64,000 nt of DNA from Planotetraspora silvatica (GTDB lineage: Bacteria > Actinomycetota > Actinomycetes > Streptosporangiales > Streptosporangiaceae), in contig NZ_BOOQ01000030.1 in assembly GCF_016863315.1 (NCBI RefSeq), forward strand, positions 149,293 to 213,292. The letters are read 5' to 3'. Shown one piece after another: positions 1-8,473 of the stretch (its first letter is position 1; each line of letters begins with the position of its first letter). The position numbers and the translations under genes were made by a program. The notes beneath the pieces were generated by a model. The model ran no database searches. It saw only the letters and a list, made by a program, of their open reading frames with translations, and was not told the DNA's origin.

Positions 1-327
1 TACGAGATCGCGCACTCGTACTGGACGATGGACCTCGCCGACCCCGACGAACTGGCGCAGTTCGCGCTCGACCCGACGACCGGCGGGCACTCCTTCGACA
101 CCGGCTTCAACGACCCGTCGATCATCGACCTGGTGCACCAGGCGCAGAAGGAGTTCGACAAGACCAAGCGCCAGGACCTGTACAGCCAGCTCCAGCTGAA
201 GGCCGCCGAGTCCGCGTTCATGGCGTTCCTGTTCTACACGCCGTTCCCGTACTCGACCTCCAGCAAGGTCCAGGGCTTCAAGGTCCTGCCCACCGGCTCC
301 TACCACATGGAAGACGTCTCCTTCTGA
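1..327 (+). CDS. ABC transporter substrate-binding protein, family 5 (C-terminal part)
   Basis: Only the last 108 codons are inside the window; the frame is open from base 1 and ends in TGA at 325-327. The fragment shows the late part of a periplasmic/lipoprotein peptide-binding protein (family 5, DppA/OppA/NikA type): a Tyr/Trp-rich segment, the NDPSIIDLV stretch that precedes the dimer-like helix, and a QDLYSQLQLKAAE helix typical of the C-lobe. It is followed 40 bp later by the permease and ATPase genes of the same importer, which supports the call. It should deliver short peptides to those permeases. The ligand cannot be deduced from this end. Confidence 0.82.
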   Translation, partial: YEIAHSYWTMDLADPDELAQFALDPTTGGHSFDTGFNDPSIIDLVHQAQKEFDKTKRQDLYSQLQLKAAESAFMAFLFYTPFPYSTSSKVQGFKVLPTGSYHMEDVSF

Positions 328-367
328 TCAGGAGTACGCCGACCGAACACATGGAGCGACAGAGTCG

Positions 368-1309
368 ATGAAGTATCTGGTCTACATTCTCAAACGGCTG
401 GTGTCCCTGATCCCGGTGCTGCTGGGGATCTCGTTCATCGTGTTCTTCCTCATCCGCCTGATACCAGGGGATCCGGCGGCCACGTTGCTCGGGTCGCACG
501 CCACTCCCGACGCGATCCGCGAACTGCGCATCCAGTTGGGGCTCACCGATCCGTTGTGGAAGCAGTACCTGACGTTTCTCGGTCACCTGTTGCAGGGCAA
601 CCTCGGTTACTCGTACGTGTACAGCAGTTCGGTCCTGGACCTGGTCACGATCAGCCTGCCGGTGACGATCTGGCTGCTGGTCTCGGGCACCGTCTTCACG
701 CTCCTGATCGCTGTGCCGTTGGCCGTCCTGGCCGCGGCACGGCGAAACGGGATCGCCGACAACATCATCCGGGCGGTGCCGGTCGTGGGACTGGGACTGC
801 CGGCGTTCTGGCTCGGCATCATGTTGATCCTGGTCTTCGGGTTGAAACTGGGCTGGTTCCCGGTCGCCGGGTACGGTGACACGCTGTCGGACCACCTGCG
901 CGGCATGGTGCTGCCGGGCGTCACGATCGCCCTGACCCTCTCGCCGATCCTGATCCGCAGCCTGCGGGCCAGCATGATCGACGTGCTGAGCAGTGACTAC
1001 ATCGTGACGGCGCACGCCAAGGGGATCAGCACCTCGCGAGTGGTGCTCGGTCACGCCCTGCGCAACGCCGCGGTCTCGTCGGTCACCGTCCTCGGCGTGA
1101 ACATCGCCTATCTCACCGGATCGACGCTCGTGGTCGAACGGGTCTTCTCGCTGCCCGGCATCGGACAGCAGATGATCAATTCCATTCTCGGAAGGGACTT
1201 CCCCACCGTGCAGGGAATCACCTTGATGTTCGCGATCATGGTCGTGGTCGTGAACCTGTTGACCGACGTCACGCACGCCGCGCTCGATCCCCGGGTCAAG
1301 CTCGCATGA
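368..1309 (+). CDS. Dipeptide/oligopeptide ABC transporter permease (DppB-like)
   Basis: A 313-residue inner-membrane permease of the DppB/OppB/NikB family. It has a first membrane segment at about residues 9-30 (LVSLIPVLLGISFIVFFLI), the family phrase RLIPGDPA directly after it, a periplasmic loop, and a block of five further hydrophobic segments. The cytoplasmic coupling loop (TAHAKGIS followed by HALRNA) is at about residues 215-232. The ATG at 368 has GGAG about 11 bases upstream. The end overlaps the next permease by ATGA, so the two should be translated together. Its membership of a peptide rather than nickel system is inferred from the peptidase genes downstream. Confidence 0.9.
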   Translation: MKYLVYILKRLVSLIPVLLGISFIVFFLIRLIPGDPAATLLGSHATPDAIRELRIQLGLTDPLWKQYLTFLGHLLQGNLGYSYVYSSSVLDLVTISLPVTIWLLVSGTVFTLLIAVPLAVLAAARRNGIADNIIRAVPVVGLGLPAFWLGIMLILVFGLKLGWFPVAGYGDTLSDHLRGMVLPGVTIALTLSPILIRSLRASMIDVLSSDYIVTAHAKGISTSRVVLGHALRNAAVSSVTVLGVNIAYLTGSTLVVERVFSLPGIGQQMINSILGRDFPTVQGITLMFAIMVVVVNLLTDVTHAALDPRVKLA

Positions 1310-2172
1310 GCGCTTCGACGAGTGTCGGTCCCGTCCTGCCGGCGGTCACCGGCACGCCCCGGCGCAGGCGCGGGCGATGGAACGTCCCCCTTGTGGCGGG
1401 GCTGGTGCTGTTCGCCCTCATCGTCCTGTGCGCGCTCTGCGCGCCCCTGCTGACGAGCTACGACCCGATCCAGCAGAACCTGAACGACGCCTTCCTCGCG
1501 CCCGGTGCGAAGAATCACCTGCTCGGCACCGACTCGCTCGGACGCGACGTGCTCTCCAGGCTGCTCTACGGCGCGCGCGTCGACCTCCGGGTCGGCGTGC
1601 TGGCGGTCATCTCGCCATTCGTGATCGGCAGCCTGCTCGGCCTGATCTCGGGATGGTTCGGCGGGTGGATCGACGCCGTCATCGGCCGCATCGTCGACAT
1701 GGTGATCGCCTTCCCGTTCCTGGTGCTGGTCATCGCGCTGGTGTTCGCGATGGGCCCCGGCACGACGAGCATCTACACGGCCATCACGCTGGTCGGCTGG
1801 GTGGCGTACTGCCGCATCGTGCGCGGCCAGGTGCTGATCGCCAAGGAGCAGGAGTACGCGATGGCGGCCAGGGCCAGCGGCCTGCCGACGTGGCGGATCC
1901 TGCTGCGGCACCTGCTGCCCAACGTCGTCCTGCAGGCGATCGTCTTCTCGATGAGCGACATCGTGCTGACCCTGCTGGCGATCGTGACCCTGGGCTTCCT
2001 CGGTCTCGGGGTGCCGCCACCCACCCCCGACTGGGGAACCATGATCCAGGAAGGCCAGCAGTTCATCTTGGACAAGTGGTACATGTCCACGATCCCCGGC
2101 CTGGCGGTCGTCCTGACCGGCCTGGCACTGGCGTTGATCGCGGACGGCATCGTGGAGAAGGCGAACAAATGA
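1306..2172 (+). CDS. Dipeptide/oligopeptide ABC transporter permease (DppC-like)
   Basis: A 288-residue permease, second membrane half of the importer. The N-terminal cytoplasmic tail is followed by a membrane segment at about 30-50, then the DppC/OppC hallmark HLLGTDSLGRDVLSRLLYGAR, and further membrane segments. The EAA-type coupling loop (YAMAARASGLPTWRILLRHLLPN) lies near residues 185-207. The start codon overlaps the stop of the preceding permease (ATGA at 1306), and its own stop overlaps the start of the first ATPase gene in the same way. Together these show a single translationally coupled transporter operon. Confidence 0.9.
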   Translation: MSASTSVGPVLPAVTGTPRRRRGRWNVPLVAGLVLFALIVLCALCAPLLTSYDPIQQNLNDAFLAPGAKNHLLGTDSLGRDVLSRLLYGARVDLRVGVLAVISPFVIGSLLGLISGWFGGWIDAVIGRIVDMVIAFPFLVLVIALVFAMGPGTTSIYTAITLVGWVAYCRIVRGQVLIAKEQEYAMAARASGLPTWRILLRHLLPNVVLQAIVFSMSDIVLTLLAIVTLGFLGLGVPPPTPDWGTMIQEGQQFILDKWYMSTIPGLAVVLTGLALALIADGIVEKANK

Positions 2173-3200
2173 CCGCGCCACTGCTAGAGGTCCGCGACCT
2201 GCACGTGGACATCCCGATGTCGCACGGACGGCTGCACGCGGTCCGCGGGGTGTCCCTTTCGGTCGGCGTCGCCGAGTCGGTCGGGCTGGTCGGCGAGTCC
2301 GGCTCGGGCAAGAGCCTGACGCTGCGCGCGCTGCTCGGACTGCTGCCACGTCCGGCCAGGATCGCCTCCGGAACCGTGCTGATCGACGGTGAGGACGTGA
2401 CCGGGCTGCCGGCCAAGCAGTTGCACCGCCGGCTGACCGACACGATGGGCATGGTGTTCCAGGACGCCCTGACCGCGTTGAATCCGGTCATGCGCGTCGG
2501 CGACCAGATCGCCGAGGCGCCGCTGCGCAAGCTGGGCAAGTCGCGCAGCGAGGCGAAGGCGATCGCGATCGACCTCATGACGGAGGTCGGCATCCCCGAC
2601 CCCGAGCGCCGCTACCGCCTGTATCCCCACGAACTGTCCGGCGGGATGCGCCAGCGCATCTGCATCGCGATCGCGTTGTCCACCAAGCCGCGGCTGATCC
2701 TGGCCGACGAGCCGACCACCGCGCTCGACGTGACGATCCAGGCGCAGGTCCTCGGCGTGCTGCGCCGGCTCAAGCAGGAGGAGAACGTCGGGCTCCTGCT
2801 GGTCAGCCATGATCTCGCCGTGGTCAGCCAGACCTGTTCGCGGCTCTATGTGATGTACGCCGGCAAGGTCGTGGAGTCCGGCACCCTGCTCGACCTGGTC
2901 ACCGCGCCCAAGCATCCGTACACGTTCTCGTTGCTGCGTTCGGTGCCCGATCCGGATCATCGCGTCGCCCGGCTGCTGACGATCCACGGGCAACCGCCCG
3001 ACCTCAGCGAGGCCATCAGCGGATGTTCCTTCGCAGCCCGGTGCCCGTTCGCCGAAGAAGCCTGCCACCAGCGGGAACCGGTGCTGGCGCCGGTCGGATC
3101 GGCACCGGGCGCCGTGATCCGTGAGAGCGCCTGCCTGCGCGTCGGCACCGCGGAGCGCTGGACCGAGATGGTCTCTGAAGAAACGGTGAGTCAGCAGTAA
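2169..3200 (+). CDS. Peptide ABC transporter ATP-binding protein (DppD-like)
   Basis: A 343-residue ABC ATPase. Walker A GESGSGKS is at residues 42-49, the Q-loop sits in MVFQDALTALNP, the signature is LSGGMRQR, and Walker B is LILADEPT followed by the H-loop SHD. The C-terminal oligopeptide/dipeptide extension has the paired cysteines of CSFAARCPFAEEAC, which is normal for DppD/OppD. I chose the ATG at 2169, which overlaps the permease stop (ATGA), although the frame is open far upstream inside the permease gene in another reading frame. The stop TAA is joined to the next start as TAATG. Confidence 0.92.
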   Translation: MTAPLLEVRDLHVDIPMSHGRLHAVRGVSLSVGVAESVGLVGESGSGKSLTLRALLGLLPRPARIASGTVLIDGEDVTGLPAKQLHRRLTDTMGMVFQDALTALNPVMRVGDQIAEAPLRKLGKSRSEAKAIAIDLMTEVGIPDPERRYRLYPHELSGGMRQRICIAIALSTKPRLILADEPTTALDVTIQAQVLGVLRRLKQEENVGLLLVSHDLAVVSQTCSRLYVMYAGKVVESGTLLDLVTAPKHPYTFSLLRSVPDPDHRVARLLTIHGQPPDLSEAISGCSFAARCPFAEEACHQREPVLAPVGSAPGAVIRESACLRVGTAERWTEMVSEETVSQQ

Positions 3201-4252
3201 TGGCGGGAAACGAGATCCTCTCAGTCGAAGGCCTGGCCAGGCACTTCACCCCTCCGGTGGCGGTCACCGACCGGATCTTCGGCAAGAAGCCGGTGGTGAA
3301 CCGCGCCGTCGACGGCGTGGACCTGGTCCTGCACAAGGGGGAGACGCTCGGCCTGGTCGGCGAGTCCGGCTGCGGCAAGTCCACTCTCGCGCGCTCCATC
3401 GTCGGCCTCTACCGGCCCACCGCGGGTGAGATCCGCTATGACGGCGAACCCCTCCAGGCGAAGCGGACCCGTGCCCAGCACCGCGCCATACAGATGGTGT
3501 TCCAGGACCCGTACAGCTCGCTGAACCCCCGGATGACCGTCGAGCAAACGCTGTCGGAGTTGCTCCGGTTCCACAAACTGGTCCCGCGTAACAAGGTGGG
3601 GGAGCGCAACCGGGAACTGATGCACCTGGTCGGCCTGCCCGAGCGGGCCCTGACGCAGCGGCCGCGCCAGTTCTCCGGCGGGCAACGGCAGCGCGTGGGC
3701 ATCGCCCGCGCGCTGGCGCTCGAGCCGACGGTGCTGATCGCCGACGAACCGGTGTCGGCACTCGACGTGTCGGTGCAGGCCAACATCATCAACCTGCTCA
3801 CCGATCTCAAGGAGACGCTCGACCTGTCGGTCATCTTCGTCTCGCACAACATGGCGGTCGTGCGGCAGATCAGCGATCGGACCGCGGTCATGTACCGGGG
3901 CCGCATCGTCGAGACCGGTGACACCGACACCCTGTTCGACGACCCGGTTCACCCCTACACCAAGCTGCTCATCGGCTCGGTGCCGAGGCTCGCCGGCGAA
4001 GGCGACCGGGGCGAGCCGGACGCGGCGGTGGCCGAGGCCGTCGTCGCGGAGAGCGGACAGAGCCCCGTCCTCGACGAGGTCGTCCGGTCGGCGGCACGCG
4101 AAGGAACCAGTCCGTGCCGTTACGCCGACCGTTGCCCGGCCGTCGTCGCCGCGTGCGCCGACGAGCCCTCCCTGATCATCGATCCACGTGACGGCAGCCG
4201 GTCGGCCGCCTGCGTCCACGTACCAGAACGAGCTGAAGGAGTAATCGCGTGA
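3200..4252 (+). CDS. Peptide ABC transporter ATP-binding protein (DppF-like)
   Basis: A 350-residue ABC ATPase, partner of the preceding subunit. Walker A GESGCGKS is at residues 54-61, the Q-loop is in MVFQDPYSSLNPR, the signature FSGGQRQR and Walker B VLIADEPV follow, and the switch histidine is in FVSHNMAVV. The oligo_HPY-type tail again holds paired cysteines (CRYADRCPAVVAAC). The tail is preceded by an acidic, Ala/Val-rich linker near residues 265-300 that is longer than usual. Start overlaps the preceding stop (TAATG). The end overlaps the GTG start of the hydrolase gene, tying import to intracellular processing. Confidence 0.91.
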   Translation: MAGNEILSVEGLARHFTPPVAVTDRIFGKKPVVNRAVDGVDLVLHKGETLGLVGESGCGKSTLARSIVGLYRPTAGEIRYDGEPLQAKRTRAQHRAIQMVFQDPYSSLNPRMTVEQTLSELLRFHKLVPRNKVGERNRELMHLVGLPERALTQRPRQFSGGQRQRVGIARALALEPTVLIADEPVSALDVSVQANIINLLTDLKETLDLSVIFVSHNMAVVRQISDRTAVMYRGRIVETGDTDTLFDDPVHPYTKLLIGSVPRLAGEGDRGEPDAAVAEAVVAESGQSPVLDEVVRSAAREGTSPCRYADRCPAVVAACADEPSLIIDPRDGSRSAACVHVPERAEGVIA

Positions 4253-5196
4253 GTGGCCCCATCGTCATCGGCAGTGAGCGGAGTGAGGCGGGACTCCCCG
4301 CGGCGATGGAGATCCTCGCCCGCGGGGGTTCCGCACTGGACGCCGTCGAGGCAGGGTTACGGCGGTGCGAGGACAACCTGGACGACCACTATGTCGGGAC
4401 CGGCGGGCTGCCGAACGCCCAGGGCGTGGTCGAACTCGACGCGTCGCTGATGGTCGGTTCGAGCAGGGCCTTCGGCGCGGTGGGCGCGGTGAAGGGGTTC
4501 CCCAATCCCATCTCGATCGCGCGGGCCGTACTGGAACGGCTGCCGCAGCACAGCCTGCTCGTCGGCCCGGGCGCCGAGTTGTTCGCCGAGGAGAACGGTT
4601 TCGAGCGGGCGGAACTGCTGACGGAGGAGTCCAGGAAGCTGTTCCTGGCGGCTCTGGAGCCGTCGGCCGAGTCGGTCGAAGGGGAGCGCACCGCCGCGCA
4701 GGCCGGTGACGAGCTGTACCGGAAGACCGCACTGGACCTGGTCAACCACTTCGCCCCGCACGACGGGCCCTGGGGCACCATCAACATCCTGGCCCTGGAC
4801 TCCTCGGGTGAACTCGTCGTCGGCGTGTCCACCAGCGGCTATCCCTGGAAGTACCCGGGAAGGGTGGGGGACTCGGCCGTCCCGGGCGCGGGCAACTACG
4901 CCGACCTGCGCTACGGAGGCGCCGCCTGCACCGGACGCGGCGAGCTGAGCATGCGCGCCCTCGGAGCGCGCGGCATCGTCGCGGACCTGGCGCGCGGGCT
5001 CGATCCCTCCGCGGCCTGTCTGGCGATGTTGGCCGACGCGGCGACCCTGCCGGACGAATACCGCGCCGAGTTGCGCTGTCTCGCGCTCACTCCGGACGGG
5101 CGGCACGGCGCGGCGGCGGGCCAGACCGGTTCGGTGTACGCGGTGATGACCGAGACCTCGACCGAACCCGAGTTCCACCCGAGGAGCGTGCTGTGA
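4249..5196 (+). CDS. N-terminal nucleophile hydrolase, glycosylasparaginase/isoaspartyl peptidase-like
   Basis: A 315-residue member of the asparaginase-2 Ntn-hydrolase family. The N-terminal half has the family blocks GGSALDAVEAG, GTGGLPNAQGVVELDAS and PISIARAV. The predicted autocleavage site is Gly176-Thr177 (PWGTINI), making Thr177 the catalytic nucleophile, and the substrate-anchoring block GRVGDSAVPGAG is at about 204-215. The sequence is closer to N4-(beta-N-acetylglucosaminyl)-L-asparaginase than to plant-type isoaspartyl peptidase, but glycosylasparaginases usually have Asp rather than Gly before the Thr. Such enzymes hydrolyse beta-aspartyl bonds. GTG start at 4249 has GAAGGAG about 8 bases upstream and overlaps the ATPase stop. 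Natural substrate unknown. Confidence 0.82.
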   Translation: MSGPIVIGSERSEAGLPAAMEILARGGSALDAVEAGLRRCEDNLDDHYVGTGGLPNAQGVVELDASLMVGSSRAFGAVGAVKGFPNPISIARAVLERLPQHSLLVGPGAELFAEENGFERAELLTEESRKLFLAALEPSAESVEGERTAAQAGDELYRKTALDLVNHFAPHDGPWGTINILALDSSGELVVGVSTSGYPWKYPGRVGDSAVPGAGNYADLRYGGAACTGRGELSMRALGARGIVADLARGLDPSAACLAMLADAATLPDEYRAELRCLALTPDGRHGAAAGQTGSVYAVMTETSTEPEFHPRSVL

Positions 5197-6017
5197 AGGT
5201 CTACATCTCCTCCGACATGGAGGGCACCGCGGGCGTCGTCGACTGGGACCAGTGCGTCATCGGGGGGTCGCAGTACCCGTATTACACCGAGTTGCTGACC
5301 GGTGAGATCAACGCCGCCATCGAAGGCGCGATGCAGGCCGGCGCCACCGAGTTCCTCGTCAACGACGCGCATTCGAAGATGGCCAACCTGAAGCCGGACG
5401 CGCTCGCCGGGCGGGCCGGTTATCTGTCCGGCCGGTACAAGCCGATGTACATGATGCAGGGGCTCGACGCGACCTTTGACGCGATCTTCCTGGTGTCCTA
5501 TCACGGTTCGATGGGCAGCCGGGGCTCGGTCCTGTCGCACACCTATTTCCCCACGGCGTTCGCCGAGGTCACCGTCAACGGCGTCGTCGCGGGCGAGGCC
5601 GGGATCAACGCGCTGGTGGCCGCCGCGTACCAGGTGCCGATCGTGCTGGTCACCGGCGACGCGACGACCGCCGAGGAGACCGAGCGGTTCTGCCCGGGCA
5701 TCAAGGCCGCGGTCGTCAAGACGTCCGTGTCCCGGTTCTCCGCCGAATCGTTGCACCCGGCGGCGGCCAGGGACCTGATCCGCGAGCAGGCCCGGTCGGC
5801 CATCGAGGACCTGCCCACCGCGTGGCAGACGGCCGTCAGCCTTCCCGCCACCTTGGGCATCTCCTTCCGCAGCAGTGATTACTGCGAGCTGGCGGCCAGG
5901 ATCGCCGGGGTCGAGCGGACCGGCGACCTTTCGGCGACGATCACCGGCGAGGACCCGCTGTGGATCTACCAGACGTTCATCACCGTCGTTCTGCTGTGCC
6001 GGGGCCTCGTCGAATGA
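5193..6017 (+). CDS. M55 family D-aminopeptidase (DppA-like)
   Basis: A 274-residue zinc peptidase of family M55. The residues matching the B. subtilis DppA metal site can be read directly: Asp8 and Glu10 (SSDMEGTAGV), His60 (NDAHSKM), His104 (SYHGSMG), and a Glu in VVAGEAGINAL at 135. Position 115, where DppA is reported to have a candidate nucleophilic Cys, is Ser here (numbering from memory). These enzymes remove N-terminal D-amino acids such as D-Ala from short peptides, and in Bacillus the gene sits in a dipeptide-transport operon, as here. GTG start overlaps the preceding stop (GTGA), and its stop overlaps the lyase ATG. Confidence 0.88.
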   Translation: MKVYISSDMEGTAGVVDWDQCVIGGSQYPYYTELLTGEINAAIEGAMQAGATEFLVNDAHSKMANLKPDALAGRAGYLSGRYKPMYMMQGLDATFDAIFLVSYHGSMGSRGSVLSHTYFPTAFAEVTVNGVVAGEAGINALVAAAYQVPIVLVTGDATTAEETERFCPGIKAAVVKTSVSRFSAESLHPAAARDLIREQARSAIEDLPTAWQTAVSLPATLGISFRSSDYCELAARIAGVERTGDLSATITGEDPLWIYQTFITVVLLCRGLVE

Positions 6018-7276
6018 AGATCGTCGAAGTTCTCACCGAACCGGTCCGCACCGGATTCTTCGCGGACGACCAGGCGGCGATCAGAGCCGGCGCCGAGCAT
6101 GACGGGTTCTCCTACGCGGGCAGTCCCGTCACTCCGGGCTTCTCAGCCATCCGGCAGGCCGGCGAGGCGCTGTCGGTCATGCTGCTGCTCGAGGACGGCT
6201 CGGTCGCCCATGGGGACTGCGCCGCGGTGCAGTACAGCGGCGCCGGGGGCCGGGATCCGGTCTTCAGCGCGGCGGCGGCCCGGCGGGACGTCGAGGAACA
6301 CCTCACACCACTGCTGGCCGGTGCGGAACTCGGCTCGTTCCGTGAACTGGCCACGCGGGTGGACGCCTGCCGATCGGCCACCGGCCCGCTGCACACGGCC
6401 GTGCGGTACGGGGTGACCCAGGCGGTGCTCGACGCGGTCGCGCAGAGCAGACGGCTCACCATCGCCGAGGTCGTGCGCGACGAATACGCGACCGGCGTGG
6501 ACCTCCGGCCGGTGCCGATGTTCGCGCAGACCGGCGACGACCGGTACGGCAACGCGGAGAAGATGATCCTCAAGCAGGTGGACGTCCTCCCGCACGGCCT
6601 GATCAACAACGTCGACACCAAACTGGGACGCCAGGGCGAACTGCTGGAGGAGTACCTGCGGTGGCTGGTCGAAAGGATCAGCCGGCTGCGACCCGTCAGC
6701 GGATATCTGCCGCGGCTGCATTTCGACACCTACGGGACCGTGGGCCTGGCGTTCGGCGGTGACGTCGACGCCGTCGCCCGCTATCTCGCCCGCCTCGGGG
6801 ACATCGCCGCGCCGCACGAACTGGTCATCGAGCATCCGATCGACGCCGGCGACCGGCAGTCCCAGATCGAGACGTACGTGCGCCTCCGGGCGGCACTGAA
6901 CCGGATCGGCTCACCGGTCAAGATCGTCGTCGACGAGTGGTGCAACACCCTTGAGGACATCGAGATGTTCGTCGATCAGGGCGCGGCGGACGTGATCCAC
7001 GTCAAGACGCCGGATCTCGGCGGTATCAACAACACCATCGAGGCGCTGCTCCTGGTCCGTGAACGGGGTCTCGTGGCGTACTGCGGCGGGACCTGCAACG
7101 AGACCGACCGTTCGGCGCAGATCAGTGCCCAGGTCGCGATGGCCTGCGGCGCGGGCCAGGTGCTGGCCAAACCAGGTATGGGCGTAGATGAGGGATTGAT
7201 GATCGTGGGGAATGAGATGGCTCGGGTCACGGCGATCGCGGCGGCCCGTCGCGCCAGGCAGCCGGTGCTGCCATGA
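6014..7276 (+). CDS. 3-methylaspartate ammonia-lyase
   Basis: A 420-residue enolase-superfamily lyase that interconverts L-threo-3-methylaspartate with mesaconate plus ammonia. Counting from the ATG at 6014, the key residues known for clostridial/Citrobacter enzymes fall at identical numbers: His194 and Lys331 (catalytic acid/bases), Asp238, Glu273 and Asp307 (Mg ligands), and Gln73, Phe170, Gln172, Thr360, Cys361 and Leu384 (pocket). The one visible exception is position 329, where the reference enzymes have Gln and this protein has His. The frame is open upstream, but ATG 6014 overlaps the previous stop (ATGA) and gives a family-typical N-terminus. No glutamate mutase gene lies in the window, so methylaspartate must come from elsewhere. 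Confidence 0.93.
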   Translation: MKIVEVLTEPVRTGFFADDQAAIRAGAEHDGFSYAGSPVTPGFSAIRQAGEALSVMLLLEDGSVAHGDCAAVQYSGAGGRDPVFSAAAARRDVEEHLTPLLAGAELGSFRELATRVDACRSATGPLHTAVRYGVTQAVLDAVAQSRRLTIAEVVRDEYATGVDLRPVPMFAQTGDDRYGNAEKMILKQVDVLPHGLINNVDTKLGRQGELLEEYLRWLVERISRLRPVSGYLPRLHFDTYGTVGLAFGGDVDAVARYLARLGDIAAPHELVIEHPIDAGDRQSQIETYVRLRAALNRIGSPVKIVVDEWCNTLEDIEMFVDQGAADVIHVKTPDLGGINNTIEALLLVRERGLVAYCGGTCNETDRSAQISAQVAMACGAGQVLAKPGMGVDEGLMIVGNEMARVTAIAAARRARQPVLP

Positions 7277-8472
7277 TGCCGCTGTCCGACGTCCGGATCA
7301 TCGCGATAGAGCAGTACGGCGCCGGGCCGTTCGGCAGCGTGCACCTGGCGGATCTCGGCGCCGAAGTCATCAAGATCGAGGATCCGTCGTCCGGCGGCGA
7401 CGTCGGCCGGTACGTGGTGCCGGAACAGCACGGCGAGGACAGCCTGTTCTTCGAGACGTTCAACCGCAACAAGCGAAGCCTCGGCCTCGACATCTCCACC
7501 CCGGAGGGCCGTGCCGTGTTCGAGGACCTGGTCAAGGTCAGCGACGTGGTGCACTCGAACCTGCGCGGGGACGTCCCGGCCAAGCTGAGGATCCGCTACG
7601 ACGACCTCAAGCATCTCAACCCCGCGATCGTGTGCAGCTCGCTCAGCGGATTCGGGATGACCGGCCCCCGCAGCGCGGAACCCGGCTACGACTACGTGCT
7701 GCAGGGGATGGCCGGTTGGATGGACCTCACCGGTGAACCCGACGGACCGCCCACGAAGTCCGGGCTGTCGCTGGTCGACTACGCCGGCGGTCTGGTGGCG
7801 GCAGGCTCGATCCTGGCCGCGCTGCATGCCGCGCGACGCGACGGGATCGGCGCGGACTGCGACATCAGCCTGTTCGACACGGCCATCTCGATGCTGACGT
7901 ATCCGGCCGCCTGGCAGCTCAACGGTGATTTCGAGCCCAAGCGGACCCATCATTCGGCCCACCCGTCGCTCGTCCCGTTCCAGGCGTTCCCCACCGGAGA
8001 CGGCTGGCTGGTCATCGCCTGCCCGAAGGAGAAGTTCTTCCGCAGACTCGCGCGGGCCGTCGAGCGTCCGGAGTGGCTGAGCGACCCGCGGTATGCGAAC
8101 TTCGCCGCCCGCAGGGAGAACGCCGAGGCGCTGCTGGCCGAGCTGGAAGAGGTGTTCGCGACCGGGACCAGCGAGCACTGGCTGGGCCTCCTCCGGGAGG
8201 CCGGTGTGCCGTGCGGCCCGGTGAACTCCGTGGCCGAGGCTCTGCGAGATCCGCACACCGTCGCCCGGGGCATGGTGGTCGAGACCGAGCACCCCTATTT
8301 CGGGACCGTGCGGCAGGTGGCGAGCCCGCTGAGGGTGGGTTCGGGGGAGCGCCGGTACAGACGTGGTCCCCGGCGCGACGAGGACGCCGACTACGTCCTC
8401 ACCGAGTTGCTCGGTTACGACGCGGACCGTGTCGAGCGGCTCCGCGCGGTGCCGTCAGACGGGGAGCGTTGA
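7273..8472 (+). CDS. Class III CoA-transferase (CaiB/BaiF family)
   Basis: A 399-residue family III CoA-transferase. The N-terminal block (IAIEQYGAGPFGSVHLADLGAEVIKIE) and FNRNKRSLGLD are family hallmarks. The catalytic aspartate is Asp169 in LVDYAGG, the same number as in formyl-CoA transferase. These enzymes move CoA between carboxylic acids through aspartyl-anhydride intermediates. Lying between methylaspartate ammonia-lyase and a mesaconyl-CoA hydratase-like gene, it most likely activates mesaconate to mesaconyl-CoA, which is an inference from context. Two ATGs in tandem (7273 and 7276) are possible starts; the first overlaps the lyase stop. Confidence 0.88.
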   Translation: MMPLSDVRIIAIEQYGAGPFGSVHLADLGAEVIKIEDPSSGGDVGRYVVPEQHGEDSLFFETFNRNKRSLGLDISTPEGRAVFEDLVKVSDVVHSNLRGDVPAKLRIRYDDLKHLNPAIVCSSLSGFGMTGPRSAEPGYDYVLQGMAGWMDLTGEPDGPPTKSGLSLVDYAGGLVAAGSILAALHAARRDGIGADCDISLFDTAISMLTYPAAWQLNGDFEPKRTHHSAHPSLVPFQAFPTGDGWLVIACPKEKFFRRLARAVERPEWLSDPRYANFAARRENAEALLAELEEVFATGTSEHWLGLLREAGVPCGPVNSVAEALRDPHTVARGMVVETEHPYFGTVRQVASPLRVGSGERRYRRGPRRDEDADYVLTELLGYDADRVERLRAVPSDGER

Positions 8473-8473
8473 C

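Noticed and set aside
278..1276. Minus-strand 332-codon ORF opposite the first permease
   Set aside because: Low-complexity His/Asp/Arg composition with no domain, antisense to a clear permease gene.
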